Shown: positions 33,201-40,407 of the stretch, one piece after another
Numbering within the stretch: the stretch's first letter is position 1
Layout: each line of letters begins with the position of its first letter
From: a virus
Virus record (IMG/VR): IMGVR_UViG_3300023179_000132
Span: 1 to 55,218 of that record
Strand: one strand, 5' to 3'
DNA length: 55,218 bases
Program-made: the position numbers and the translations under genes
Notes under the pieces: generated by a model
Told to the model about the DNA's origin: nothing
Database searches by the model: none
What the model saw: the letters and a program-made list of their open reading frames with translations, nothing else

Positions 33201-34690
33201 TCTTTAGTGGGGCTGGAGGCGCATCTCTTACTAACCCATTAACTGAAAATGCTGTTGCTCTTGTTGACTGTTTATGGGAAAAAAGAGTACGCACTAACTG
33301 GGTAGATCAGTCTACTTTTAGCGGCCTCACAACAGGCTCTGCTGCAAGTAGATGGTCAAATACTAATGCTAGCTCAACAGTCAGTGAAGATTTTTCTAAA
33401 TTTGGGTCTAAGTCTTTAAAGGTTGTAATAACAAGTACCGGGGCATATCACAATGTGTATACCATACTTAAATATCCTTCTAAAAAGACTTTAAATACGG
33501 GGTACACAGGTACAGATCTTTTCTATGGTGGAGAAACCGTAACTGCATCTGCTTATATTTATACAGCTACTGCAGGGTACTACAACATTATTCTTAGTAA
33601 TAACTCAGGAACCAATACATACGGCTCTCTTGGACACATTAGCGCAATATACAGAACTAATGTCGGACAAGCAATTGATATATCTAGTGTGGCAAGTAAC
33701 TACGGCCAATATGTTCCAGCTAATACCTGGACAAGAATTAGCCAGACATTTACATTACCTAGAAATACTTCTACATCAACTGTTGGATGTCGCCTTGGTA
33801 TAGGAGGTCCTGTTGGAACTATGTATATTGACGGAGTTCAACTAGAAGTTGGCAGAACACCCACGCCTTTTATAGATCCGGCTTTAGCATCTTCTGTAGG
33901 AAATGCTAACCCTAAAGATACCTCCTACACAATTTACTCTTCTGAAGATTATCTAAATAATTCAGGTAGAAGCTATTACTGGCCTAGACGTGAAAGTAAG
34001 TTTGTTAGATTAGGTCTAGCCGTATCAGACTATCTACCTTTAGACATGAAGAAAAAGTTTATATATGGAAAGCCACAGCCTGCTAAATGGCCGGAATCAG
34101 ATAGCTCTCTTGTGCCTAACTCTTCTTTTGAAAACGGTACTGAGGGATGGGTGCCAGTAGAAGCTACGACTACCGTGTTGTCTTACACCGGCATGGGGTC
34201 TTTATATGTGGACCCCGGAACTGGAAAAAATACTCTTTGTGGAGCGTATAGTCCTTCCTGGTTACTAGTTGGCAGTACTTCTTCAACTCCAGCTTCTTTG
34301 AGTGTAACGTCTCCTTGGACTCCTATATTTTCTCCAGGATACCGTCACTATGTGTCTATGGCTATTAAAACTGCCCCAACTAGTAGTTCAAGTTCTGATT
34401 ACAACAGCTCAAAGGGAGACTACGTTGTAACTATTACTTGGTACGGTGCCGATAAGACAACTTCTTTAGGGACATCTACCTTAAACACTTTAACCTTGAC
34501 TGGCGGAAACACAAACGGTGCTGGAAATACCTTTGGTATTTATGGAAATCGTTGGAATATTGCGGACGGGTATGTGACTCCGCCTATAGGAACTTCGTAT
34601 GCTAGAATCAACGTAGCTTTTACCCCTACAACCCCATCTGGGTATAATGCGTACTTTGTAGATAGGGTAATACTAAGAGAAACATCTTAG
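30242..34690 (+). CDS. giant adhesin: baseplate-wedge-like N-terminus plus carbohydrate-binding-like modules
   Basis: The 1482-residue protein is the largest in the window. Residues 1-280 contain LPSVWVTGKYSIGGM, YKYLYNFGFYYDKLNQQVDN and YLELALINLGFDYEP, which resemble tail protein I / wedge-type anchors. After that come at least four jelly-roll modules like carbohydrate-binding modules: near 285-560 (QSVPVTPGNEYYFSGYVRRP), 590-720 (NLIRNPSFEVDVSSWGYLNG), 1030-1200 (FGSKSLKVVITSTGAYHN) and 1290-1482 (LVPNSSFENGTEGWVPVEA). Small beta motifs such as SSDHNFNVNDLVTVSGV sit between or inside the modules. Likely a receptor-binding or glycan-recognising baseplate component. Start ATG 30242 follows TAAGGTCGGTATACTAA. 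Confidence 0.8.
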   Translation: MARYNSGFVYNPSTSSGTFYGAKDPATTVFDANLTVFQSDYRKNKLTWSSVDIDLTISGGSHAATHWKIVKSPSGVPDHPNYATYVVGDAVGTDGKVPSSASAFNGYYLDNETKYPAGTEITYSFWVYNSVDWFFCGSADSIVVEDSANTTLKLMQLLPSVWVTGKYSIGGMASYPDTIDPVTGEKTDLYKYLYNFGFYYDKLNQQVDNLYNSSNYRKLPRRYLELALINLGFDYEPTLGTKYGKSLYRFGNMINSLKGSSLGVSTYIRSLTHLTNTVGIGTNLMLNAATSSFEGNVGTWGGDTTSFSITKTKVASTYGSPSSAVITLSSDHNFNVNDLVTVSGVSANGSIYNGTFVIQSIPSTTSFTYVVNSPTIAEVTGTLGTVTHSIIFAKKYGASGSDLSTADKPTLKLADTDNMGRDWYGQVVLAGTSATMTTYYNSANSSKTSQSVPVTPGNEYYFSGYVRRPTGNASGTTSTAGIQAAIEWFDFQGNYVGSSNYGTKVVTTTANTWYLFESSLYNDQIIAPATAAYAGIKLYISGATSADKFYLDSLQFTKFPDNHNISYKMGLPIYEEARTATLQIDAVRTNLIRNPSFEVDVSSWGYLNGRLTLDTSNYKTGSSSCLFTANSTTGAVHSDWMVLEPDSWYTFSAYVKGPNTKTAKVGLEFTFPTGDKNNSNTITDVSRTAGSSTTTITTSQEHGYVTGDQVVISDTYDATTLVLRSATSPTAIGSSLVDRIPVTSTGTYSVSLVAKAATNISKPFSVNISFYDSSGAPISGYGVDSTITNSWSTFTFAPLSPPAGAVSAIVYVYVENGAVGNTFNIQSCTFISNEGIVTKTKKINLTKYKDVAGSTTNSGIPYVYTFNGTYIITKVNDTQFTISTYDTTALSLTGLAGKVEQVSQTTILEDGYSKYLTTVPNLKYSSEVTVNPDTWTRIYYTVRSPKYVPDNGAPIAKAVISFPNTSSAEQYWVDACLLEKSKVLDTFFSGAGGASLTNPLTENAVALVDCLWEKRVRTNWVDQSTFSGLTTGSAASRWSNTNASSTVSEDFSKFGSKSLKVVITSTGAYHNVYTILKYPSKKTLNTGYTGTDLFYGGETVTASAYIYTATAGYYNIILSNNSGTNTYGSLGHISAIYRTNVGQAIDISSVASNYGQYVPANTWTRISQTFTLPRNTSTSTVGCRLGIGGPVGTMYIDGVQLEVGRTPTPFIDPALASSVGNANPKDTSYTIYSSEDYLNNSGRSYYWPRRESKFVRLGLAVSDYLPLDMKKKFIYGKPQPAKWPESDSSLVPNSSFENGTEGWVPVEATTTVLSYTGMGSLYVDPGTGKNTLCGAYSPSWLLVGSTSSTPASLSVTSPWTPIFSPGYRHYVSMAIKTAPTSSSSSDYNSSKGDYVVTITWYGADKTTSLGTSTLNTLTLTGGNTNGAGNTFGIYGNRWNIADGYVTPPIGTSYARINVAFTPTTPSGYNAYFVDRVILRETS

Positions 34691-34704
34691 GGTATAGTGA
34701 GGGT

Positions 34705-34983
34705 ATGACAGATTTAGTAATTATCTCTTTGGCAACTGCCTTTGTATTAATAGGAGTTGAAGAACTCTTAATTTCCCTTGGAAAATGGAGGGGAGTTCTA
34801 GCGCTAGTATTATCATTAATAGGAGCAGTCTCAATTGGCACTTCCGGATGGGGTGTGTTAGTGTTCCTATCACTTGCTAGTTCCTTTGGTGGCATGACAT
34901 GTGCTATGTTAGTTAGCACCTTGATTGACTCAAGGGATCCGCGAGCAATTCGAGGCGTACCTAGGCGGGTACCGCCACTATAA
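34705..34983 (+). CDS. small membrane protein, holin candidate
   Basis: ATG 34705 follows TAGTGAGGGT. Of 92 residues, about three hydrophobic segments (near 3-25, 28-50 and 55-75) span the membrane, then a short basic Pro-rich tail (RGVPRRVPPL). The size, segment number and charged tail suit a phage holin. The position is between the tail and replication blocks, not next to an obvious endolysin. Function is inferred from topology alone; it could also be another small membrane protein. Confidence 0.65.
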   Translation: MTDLVIISLATAFVLIGVEELLISLGKWRGVLALVLSLIGAVSIGTSGWGVLVFLSLASSFGGMTCAMLVSTLIDSRDPRAIRGVPRRVPPL

Positions 34984-35000
34984 ATATCTAGGAGGGCTAG

Positions 35001-35909
35001 ATGATTGATCCTGCACCATTGCTGGATTCTAAACTATCGCTCCGTGCTAAAGGCATTTGGGGCCTTTACATGGCAGCAGGCAAAGCGCTTAGTGCTGCTG
35101 AAATATATCCATTAGTGCCTGAGGGCCGTGATGCGGTGCGTAAAGCTGTGCGCGAATTAATATCTGCAGGCTATGTTTCCGAGGTAAGTTTTAGGACTGA
35201 AAACGGTCAGTGGTCTTACCAGCTACAGGTTACCCAGGCCTGGTTTACCGGGGACGGATTTTCAGGCACCCTTTTATACGATACAGCTAATAGCTTAGAA
35301 GCTAATAGTACTTCAGTAGAACTTACTAACGTAAGTTCTACTAAAGTATCGGGCGTGCCGCCCGAGGAAGAGGAATATGTTGAAATGAGTTGGCCAGGAT
35401 TTGAAGATGAGCCAAAAGTACCTAAGGCAAAGATTGATGACTCAGACTCAGGAGCCATAGGCAAACTGACTGATCCCTTAGACAAAAAGGAAATGCGCAA
35501 GAAGAAATACAAAAAGACTAAGTTCAGTGCAGTTCCGGATAGCATGCTTAGGGGCTCTAGGCCAGAACAAGAGTGGACTACAAACGATTTGGTAGCAGAG
35601 TTCTACGACTTAGTGCGTGGACTAGATAGCTGGGCGCCTAGCCAAGTAAACGGCCAGCAACTAGCGTCCTGGATTAACCAAAAGGTTGGAGAAGGAATCG
35701 CTAGGTATACCGTCTTAAAAGCCATGCGCGGGTTCTTTAACGATCCGCGTTTGACAAAAGACCTAGGTGTAGGGCAACCTTTATGGCGTAGGTTCATTGC
35801 GTACTACCCAACCGTTCACGGAAAGTACGTAAATGACTTACCGGTAGAGTATGCTGATGAAGACTTCCTGAACCATCAGGAGAAGATGCTAAAGCTTTTG
35901 GAGGGCTAA
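35001..35909 (+). CDS. putative replication initiation protein (winged-helix)
   Basis: ATG 35001 has TAGGAGGGCTAG upstream, a strong site. Residues 1-75 form a winged-helix-type domain (KLSLRAKGIWGLYMAAGKAL, AVRKAVRELISAGYVSEV), as in phage replication initiators of the DnaD/replisome-organiser type. The middle (about 90-180) is acidic and Lys-rich, probably a linker. The C-terminal part has LVAEFYDLVRGLDSW and a helical region resembling the loader-binding domain. It shares its last base with the start of the DnaC-like gene, which supports a joint role in origin opening and helicase loading. Confidence 0.78.
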   Translation: MIDPAPLLDSKLSLRAKGIWGLYMAAGKALSAAEIYPLVPEGRDAVRKAVRELISAGYVSEVSFRTENGQWSYQLQVTQAWFTGDGFSGTLLYDTANSLEANSTSVELTNVSSTKVSGVPPEEEEYVEMSWPGFEDEPKVPKAKIDDSDSGAIGKLTDPLDKKEMRKKKYKKTKFSAVPDSMLRGSRPEQEWTTNDLVAEFYDLVRGLDSWAPSQVNGQQLASWINQKVGEGIARYTVLKAMRGFFNDPRLTKDLGVGQPLWRRFIAYYPTVHGKYVNDLPVEYADEDFLNHQEKMLKLLEG

Positions 35910-36592
35910 TGTACGACCTATCTGATTTACGGCCATCGGTGCGCCGGCAGATAAATCTGGCTGGGATACCCCAGCGGTTTATAGGCCTGGAACTAGATGA
36001 CCTAAAGCCGTATGACGGAAATGCCCAAGCTGCAGTAGAAACTTGGATTTCCCTTGTAATTTCTGGGAAAATCATAAAGGCTCAGGGCTCAGTCAAGTGT
36101 GGCAAGGGATTACTTTTAGTCGGCAAGCCAGGACACGGGAAGACTACTCTTGCTAGTGTGGTACTGCAGGAGATCCTCCGGAAGGCTAATCCAGAAGTCT
36201 GGGGCCCACCAGAAACTTCTGTAAAAAACCCAGCACTATTTGTAGATTATCCAAAGTTGTTGCGCATTCAGCAACGATCTTGGAAAGAAGAAGATGGTTC
36301 TGATAGTTACCTAATGGAGCAGATCTACGGTGATGTACCTGGTTCCGATAACATAAGTCTGCTTGTGTTAGACGATCTTGGTAAAGAACATAGGACTGCA
36401 TCCGGGTGGGCTGAAAGCACGTTTGATGCTGTGCTAAGGTCTAGGTACAATGCAGGACTACCGACTATAGTTACAACTAATGTTCCACTTAAAAACTGGG
36501 GCGACGTTTATGGCGAAGCGATGGAAAGTTTTGCACACGAAGCGTTTGTACCCATTAATATAATTTCAACGGAGGGAGACCGCAGGAAATGA
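35909..36592 (+). CDS. DnaC-like helicase loader (AAA+ ATPase)
   Basis: Loads the replicative helicase onto DNA. The 227-residue protein has a P-loop VGKPGHGKTT at 71-80, a Walker B-like LLVLDDLGKE at about 151-160 and a sensor-like IVTTNVPLKNWGDVYG, all standard for the DnaC/DnaA-related AAA+ group. It overlaps the initiator gene by one base and the next gene by 4 bases (ATGA). It fits the initiator, loader, helicase order seen here. Confidence in the fold is high; the partner helicase is presumed to be the gene at 37302. Confidence 0.9.
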   Translation: MYDLSDLRPSVRRQINLAGIPQRFIGLELDDLKPYDGNAQAAVETWISLVISGKIIKAQGSVKCGKGLLLVGKPGHGKTTLASVVLQEILRKANPEVWGPPETSVKNPALFVDYPKLLRIQQRSWKEEDGSDSYLMEQIYGDVPGSDNISLLVLDDLGKEHRTASGWAESTFDAVLRSRYNAGLPTIVTTNVPLKNWGDVYGEAMESFAHEAFVPINIISTEGDRRK

Positions 36593-36891
36593 AGGATAGT
36601 ACAATGGCAAAGCAAGAGTGGCGTACAGTTCAATTTTTTCTATCACCAAGGGGCGTCTTTGAGGTAGAAGTTGATCTAGAAAGCGATAATGTACGTTGTA
36701 CTTGCCCGGGTTACGAAGCACGCAAAGCCTGTAAGCATGTACGCACTGTTAGCGCACGTGCAGAAAAAAATGACGGCGTGTATCCACTAAAGATCTCTTC
36801 ACGTGCTCCAGCGCACGAGAGTGCAAACGCTCTCAATTCACCAGATACGTTTCGTGAATTTGTAATTAAATACGGATACGTAGAGGTTTAG
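36589..36891 (+). CDS. SWIM zinc-finger protein (100 aa)
   Basis: Starts at ATG 36589 (ATGA overlap; GCAGGAA upstream); a second ATG at 36604 with AAGGA is possible. Cysteines and His form the SWIM pattern: C37-x-C39, then C48-x-H50 in VRCTCPGYEARKACKHVRT. SWIM domains bind zinc and are found in proteins that handle DNA or protein contacts (for example bacterial helicase partners and RecA-family regulators). Located between the loader and helicase genes, it may assist the replication or recombination machinery. The rest has a helix and the strand LSPRGVFEVEVDL. Confidence 0.82.
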   Translation: MKDSTMAKQEWRTVQFFLSPRGVFEVEVDLESDNVRCTCPGYEARKACKHVRTVSARAEKNDGVYPLKISSRAPAHESANALNSPDTFREFVIKYGYVEV

Positions 36892-36894
36892 GGA

Positions 36895-37302
36895 ATGCAA
36901 GGAGGGGACTTAAGTAACGAAATACCTAAGAGGGTTGTAGTAACTTTAGACTGCGTTATTAACAAAGAATTAGTTACTAAAAAACTTCTTGGTGTTATTC
37001 CGCACATAACAGAAGAAATAACTTACGATCGCGGTATGCTTTCTCGTTTCTGGAATTATTCCATGGTAAACGGGTTCATACTAGAATTAGCAGGATTTGG
37101 ATTCTCTCAAAAAGAGATGGAAGAATTCATGGAAGACCTAGATAATTTAGGGACTAATCCATTTCGCTACGCAAAGGCGTATAGGGTAGTTGCAGATCTA
37201 GTGTCAGAATTGCCTTACCGTAATGAGCTAGTATGTGTAATTGACATACCGCCTCGTGCTTTACGATATGGTAGTTGGTACTACGACCTTGGGAGGGTTT
37301 AA
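36895..37302 (+). CDS. hypothetical protein (135 aa) of the replication block
   Basis: Starts at ATG 36895 with AGGG close upstream; a GGAGGGG lies inside the first codons. The sequence is mixed alpha/beta (RVVVTLDCVINKELVTKKLL, EEFMEDLDNLGTNPFRYAKA) with no metal site or nucleotide motif. It ends at 37302, sharing its last A with the ATG of the helicase gene (TAATG), so it is coupled to it. I do not recognise the family. Possibly a small accessory of the helicase. Confidence 0.7.
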   Translation: MQGGDLSNEIPKRVVVTLDCVINKELVTKKLLGVIPHITEEITYDRGMLSRFWNYSMVNGFILELAGFGFSQKEMEEFMEDLDNLGTNPFRYAKAYRVVADLVSELPYRNELVCVIDIPPRALRYGSWYYDLGRV

Positions 37303-38525
37303 TGGCTGCGGATAATGAACTCCGGTTAATAAGCCGTGCAATACGTACTCGGGATATAACTAGCATCCTTGAGTACGGATTACAAGATGATTGGTTCTAT
37401 GTAGAAGAGAACCGTGCTGTCTGGAAGTTTATTCGTCAACATTGGGTTAAGTACTCAGAAGTACCTACAGCTGTGACGGTCAAAGATAACTTTCCTACCT
37501 ATCGTCTTTTACAAGTCGACGACTCTATTGAGTATCTGCTTGATCAACTAGTTGAATATCGCAAGCGTCAAAAAGCAATTGAGATTGTACAAGATGCTGC
37601 AGAGGCCATAGCTTCTGGTGACCATGGCGTTGCAATTAGTTCTATGAGCGCCGGGCTTGCAAAGATTCTTGATGAGGGTCTTGGCACTACAAATGACATC
37701 AACCTTAGTAATAATCCGCTAGATCGTTACGACGAGTACCTTGCAGTAAAGACGCGCCCTAACGGTTTGATTGGTATGTCCACCGGATTTACTTTGATTG
37801 ATCAAGCTACAGCAGGGTTGCAGCCGGGCCAGCTTGTTGTGATTATTGCTCCACCAAAGACTGGTAAATCTGTGATTGCATTACAGACCGCAGTTAACTT
37901 GCACGAAGATGGCTTTGTACCTATGTTCCAGTCCTTTGAGATGAGCAACCATGAGCAACAAACTCGTCACGACGCAATGCGCTCTAACATTTCACACGCT
38001 CGCCTTACCCGCGGTGCTTTGAAGACAGACGAAGAAGCCCGCTATCAAAAGGCTCTCAAGCGTATGGAGACCATGCACAACTTCTACCTAACAGATAGCT
38101 CATCGGCAGCAACAATGTCAGGACTTGCTGCTAAGGTAGAGAAACTACAACCAGACGTAGTATTTGTGGACGGTGTGTATCTTATGATTGATGAGATTAG
38201 TGGGGAGCAAAATAATGCTCAGGCACTTACTAACATCACTCGTAACTTGAAGCGCCTAGCACAAAAGATACAAAAACCCATTGTAGTAACTACTCAGGTT
38301 CTTGAGTGGAAGATGAAGAAAGGCCGTGTCTCTGCTGGAGCCATCGGCTACTCATCATCGTTCTTCCAGGACGCTGACGTTATCCTTGCTCTAGAGCGGC
38401 AAGATCCGGAAGATGACTCATCTCGTCTATTTCGTGTCGAAGCCAGCCGTAACTGTGGCAAGGTAGAAGTAGAGTTACTTTGGGATTGGGAAAACGGAAA
38501 GTTCCAAGAATACGCAACACCATAA
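37302..38525 (+). CDS. replicative DNA helicase (DnaB-like)
   Basis: Unwinds DNA at the fork. The start is set at ATG 37302 because it has GGGAGGGTTTA upstream and couples to the previous stop; the frame is open to 37275. The 407-residue protein has a helical N-terminal domain, the DnaB linker with STGFTLIDQATAGLQPGQLV, a P-loop APPKTGKS (about 182-189), Walker B PDVVFVDG and the closing LFRVEASRNCGKVEVELLWD that is usual for the family. Close to the loader and primase genes. Length is typical for a phage DnaB-type helicase. Confidence 0.9.
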   Translation: MAADNELRLISRAIRTRDITSILEYGLQDDWFYVEENRAVWKFIRQHWVKYSEVPTAVTVKDNFPTYRLLQVDDSIEYLLDQLVEYRKRQKAIEIVQDAAEAIASGDHGVAISSMSAGLAKILDEGLGTTNDINLSNNPLDRYDEYLAVKTRPNGLIGMSTGFTLIDQATAGLQPGQLVVIIAPPKTGKSVIALQTAVNLHEDGFVPMFQSFEMSNHEQQTRHDAMRSNISHARLTRGALKTDEEARYQKALKRMETMHNFYLTDSSSAATMSGLAAKVEKLQPDVVFVDGVYLMIDEISGEQNNAQALTNITRNLKRLAQKIQKPIVVTTQVLEWKMKKGRVSAGAIGYSSSFFQDADVILALERQDPEDDSSRLFRVEASRNCGKVEVELLWDWENGKFQEYATP

Positions 38526-38543
38526 AAACCTAGGAGGGTTACT

Positions 38544-38792
38544 ATGCCAGAGGCACCATCATTTGACGGATCACAGCTGTGTGCTCAAACAGATCCTGAA
38601 ATATTTTTTCCACATCCATCCGATCGAGCAGGCATTGCTGCAGCAAAAGAAATCTGTAATCAATGTCCTTTTATTGAACTTTGTTTGAAGTACGCATTAA
38701 GTGAGCCTTCTATACAAGGTATCTGGGGTGGTACGACTCAGCGTCAACGCGAAACACTACGTTCAAAGCTAAGGAAGATGCAGAATGTTTAA
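38544..38792 (+). CDS. whiB: WhiB-family transcription factor, standard Cys spacing
   Basis: Iron-sulfur regulator confined to Actinobacteria and their phages; it acts on the sigma-factor/RNA polymerase complex. ATG 38544 has CCTAGGAGGGTTACT upstream. Four Cys are at C13, C38, C41 and C47, with the usual C-x2-C-x5-C core (EICNQCPFIELC), then the turn motif GIWGGT (59-64) and a basic helix TQRQRETLRSKLRK. At 82 residues it is a compact form. It lies among replication genes, not next to the other WhiB at 48731. Confidence 0.95.
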   Translation: MPEAPSFDGSQLCAQTDPEIFFPHPSDRAGIAAAKEICNQCPFIELCLKYALSEPSIQGIWGGTTQRQRETLRSKLRKMQNV

Positions 38793-38997
38793 ATTTACTC
38801 GGGAAAGCTGCTTAGATAATTGGCAGCGCACTTTGTGGGATGCTGCACAGGAAGAAATCAAAGAGCGTGTGAGGGAAATTCATAGGCCTATCAACGGGCC
38901 TGCTGATGACATTACTTGTTCAGAGTGTGCCGTTGACGAGAACAATTACCCGCAATACCCATGCTCAACAATCAAAGCGTTAGACGGTGAGCAGTAA
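38785..38997 (+). CDS. hypothetical protein (70 aa) ending KALDGEQ
   Basis: ATG 38785 overlaps the WhiB gene by 8 bases. Basic, helical start (SCLDNWQRTLWDAAQEEI), then two Cys in TCSECAVDENNYPQYPC that could hold a metal. The last seven residues KALDGEQ are encoded by a 21-base stretch (38974-38994) that is repeated exactly at the end of the next gene (39183-39203). The stop TAA overlaps the next ATG. No family recognised. Confidence 0.72.
   Translation: MFKFTRESCLDNWQRTLWDAAQEEIKERVREIHRPINGPADDITCSECAVDENNYPQYPCSTIKALDGEQ
38974..38994 (+). repeat. 21-bp direct repeat, copy 1
   Basis: Identical to 39183-39203. Encodes the C-terminal KALDGEQ of the 70-residue gene ending at 38997 and includes GGTGAG just before the next gene's start, so it works as a joint C-terminus and ribosome-entry segment. 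The two copies are 209 bases apart in the same frame context. Confidence 0.85.
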
Positions 38998-39209
38998 TGG
39001 CACAACAAAACTATACAGTTGGTGATTCATTTAAAGTTACTATACAAGACGGTACAATGACTATCCGTCATGACGGCTACGATAAAGCATTGGCTGCCAT
39101 CGAGCGAGTTCGGGAATTGTTAGCCGAACTAGAAAGTACAGGCGAAATGGTTTCGCCCTATTTAGTTGCCAAACAATTTTCTAAAGCGTTAGACGGTGAG
39201 CAGGAGTGA
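38997..39209 (+). CDS. hypothetical protein (70 aa) ending KALDGEQE
   Basis: ATG 38997 shares its A with the previous stop. The product is a beta-hairpin-like start (YTVGDSFKVTIQDGTMTIRH) then a helix (ALAAIERVRELLAELEST) and a VAKQFSKALDGEQE end. The last bases are the second copy of the 21-bp repeat. Small and unrecognised; looks like an autonomous helical domain. It is coupled to the following membrane protein. Confidence 0.7.
   Translation: MAQQNYTVGDSFKVTIQDGTMTIRHDGYDKALAAIERVRELLAELESTGEMVSPYLVAKQFSKALDGEQE
39183..39203 (+). repeat. 21-bp direct repeat, copy 2
   Basis: Exact copy of 38974-38994; here it encodes KALDGEQ of the gene ending at 39209, directly before the GTG start of the membrane protein gene at 39206. 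Confidence 0.85.
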
Positions 39210-39427
39210 GTCAGTATTGGTCATGGCTACTAGCACTAATTGGTGTTACAGGTATGTTCTTTGTAGGCAAAAAGAATATGCTGGGCTGGCTTGTTCTTCT
39301 AGTAAATGAGTGTCTGTGGATAATGTATGCACTTGTTACTAAGCAGTACGGGTTTATAGTCATGGCTTTGGCGTATGCTACTGTGTACATCAAGTCTTAT
39401 GTATCTTGGAAAAAGGAGGAGAAATGA
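39206..39427 (+). CDS. small membrane protein (73 aa, three spans)
   Basis: Starts with GTG 39206 after GAGCAG, overlapping the previous stop. The sequence is largely hydrophobic with three segments (WSWLLALIGVTGMFFVG, WLVLLVNECLWIMYALV, GFIVMALAYATVYIKSYV) and a Lys-rich C-terminus. It resembles small PnuC-like or holin-like phage membrane proteins. It could permit solute transport or act as an antiholin/holin. Located inside the replication block, so a lysis role is uncertain. It overlaps the primase start by 4 bases. Confidence 0.7.
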   Translation: MSQYWSWLLALIGVTGMFFVGKKNMLGWLVLLVNECLWIMYALVTKQYGFIVMALAYATVYIKSYVSWKKEEK

Positions 39428-40398
39428 TACTTACTGACGATAAAGTAAAAGCCGTCCTTGTTAATCTTAATATTGAGATTGAACGTGAACGCGGAGACGA
39501 GATAACTGCTTTATGCCCAGGGCATGAGCTTCGTACCGGCAAGGTAGATCAGAACCCATCATGGTCAATAAATACCGAGACTGGCGTACACCACTGTTTT
39601 TCTTGTGGCTATAAAGGCAATCTTTTAACTCTTGTAGCAGAACAAAAAGAGTTCTACACTGAGTGGAATCGACTAGACCTTGAGGGCGCAAAGGCCTGGT
39701 TACGTCAGCATTCAACTATTGATCTTCCTATGCTTATAAAGCAGATGCAAGAAGTTAAAGACTCTTACATTGTTATTCCAAAGCCAGTGCCAATGAGTGA
39801 AGCACGTCTTGCCTTGTTCTCTCATAGTATTCCTAAGAACGCTTTAGACTCTCGTCTATTATCGCAAGAGTCCTGCAGCAAGTACGGAGTTCTTTGGGAT
39901 ACAGAAAACAGCCGTTGGATATTGCCTATCCGCACTTGGGAAGATAATGACCTAATGGGCTGGCAAGAAAAAGGATATCGTGAGCGTTACTTTAAGAATC
40001 GCCCTACCGGTATAGCTAAGAGTAAGACGTTATTTAACAGCAAAGATACTTCCTATAACAAGCGTATGGTTGTTGTAGAAAGCCCCCTTGATGCCGTGCG
40101 GCTATACGCTGCGGGTATATCAGGAGGTGTAGCCACTTTTGGTACAGCAGTAAGTCCTGAGCAACTACACATCTTACGAAAAGCAGAAGACTTGATTTTT
40201 GCTTTTGACAATGATGATGCCGGACGTACCGCAGCTTTACGTATGCTAGACTTAAGTCGCAAGACAGGTTTTGAATGCAAGTTCTTTAACTATTCTGGGA
40301 TTGACCAGAAAGATATTGGCGGCATGATGGATAACGAGATCTATAAAGGTCTTGAAACTGCAAAACATTGCGTACTTGGCAAAGCCGCAATTCTTTAG
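39424..40398 (+). CDS. DNA primase (CHC2 zinc finger and Toprim)
   Basis: Synthesises RNA primers. Start at ATG 39424 (AAAGGAGGAGAA upstream; ATGA overlap). The zinc finger has C31, H34, C58 and C61 (ALCPGHELRT, HHCFSCGYKG). A catalytic core follows, and the Toprim domain shows VVVESPLDAVRLYAAG near 217-232 with its acidic residue and FAFDNDDAGRTAA near 261-273 with the Asp cluster. The 324 residues are short for a bacterial DnaG but usual for phage primases. No helicase domain is attached; the helicase is separate. Confidence 0.92.
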   Translation: MILTDDKVKAVLVNLNIEIERERGDEITALCPGHELRTGKVDQNPSWSINTETGVHHCFSCGYKGNLLTLVAEQKEFYTEWNRLDLEGAKAWLRQHSTIDLPMLIKQMQEVKDSYIVIPKPVPMSEARLALFSHSIPKNALDSRLLSQESCSKYGVLWDTENSRWILPIRTWEDNDLMGWQEKGYRERYFKNRPTGIAKSKTLFNSKDTSYNKRMVVVESPLDAVRLYAAGISGGVATFGTAVSPEQLHILRKAEDLIFAFDNDDAGRTAALRMLDLSRKTGFECKFFNYSGIDQKDIGGMMDNEIYKGLETAKHCVLGKAAIL

Positions 40399-40407
40399 TG
40401 AGGGTTA

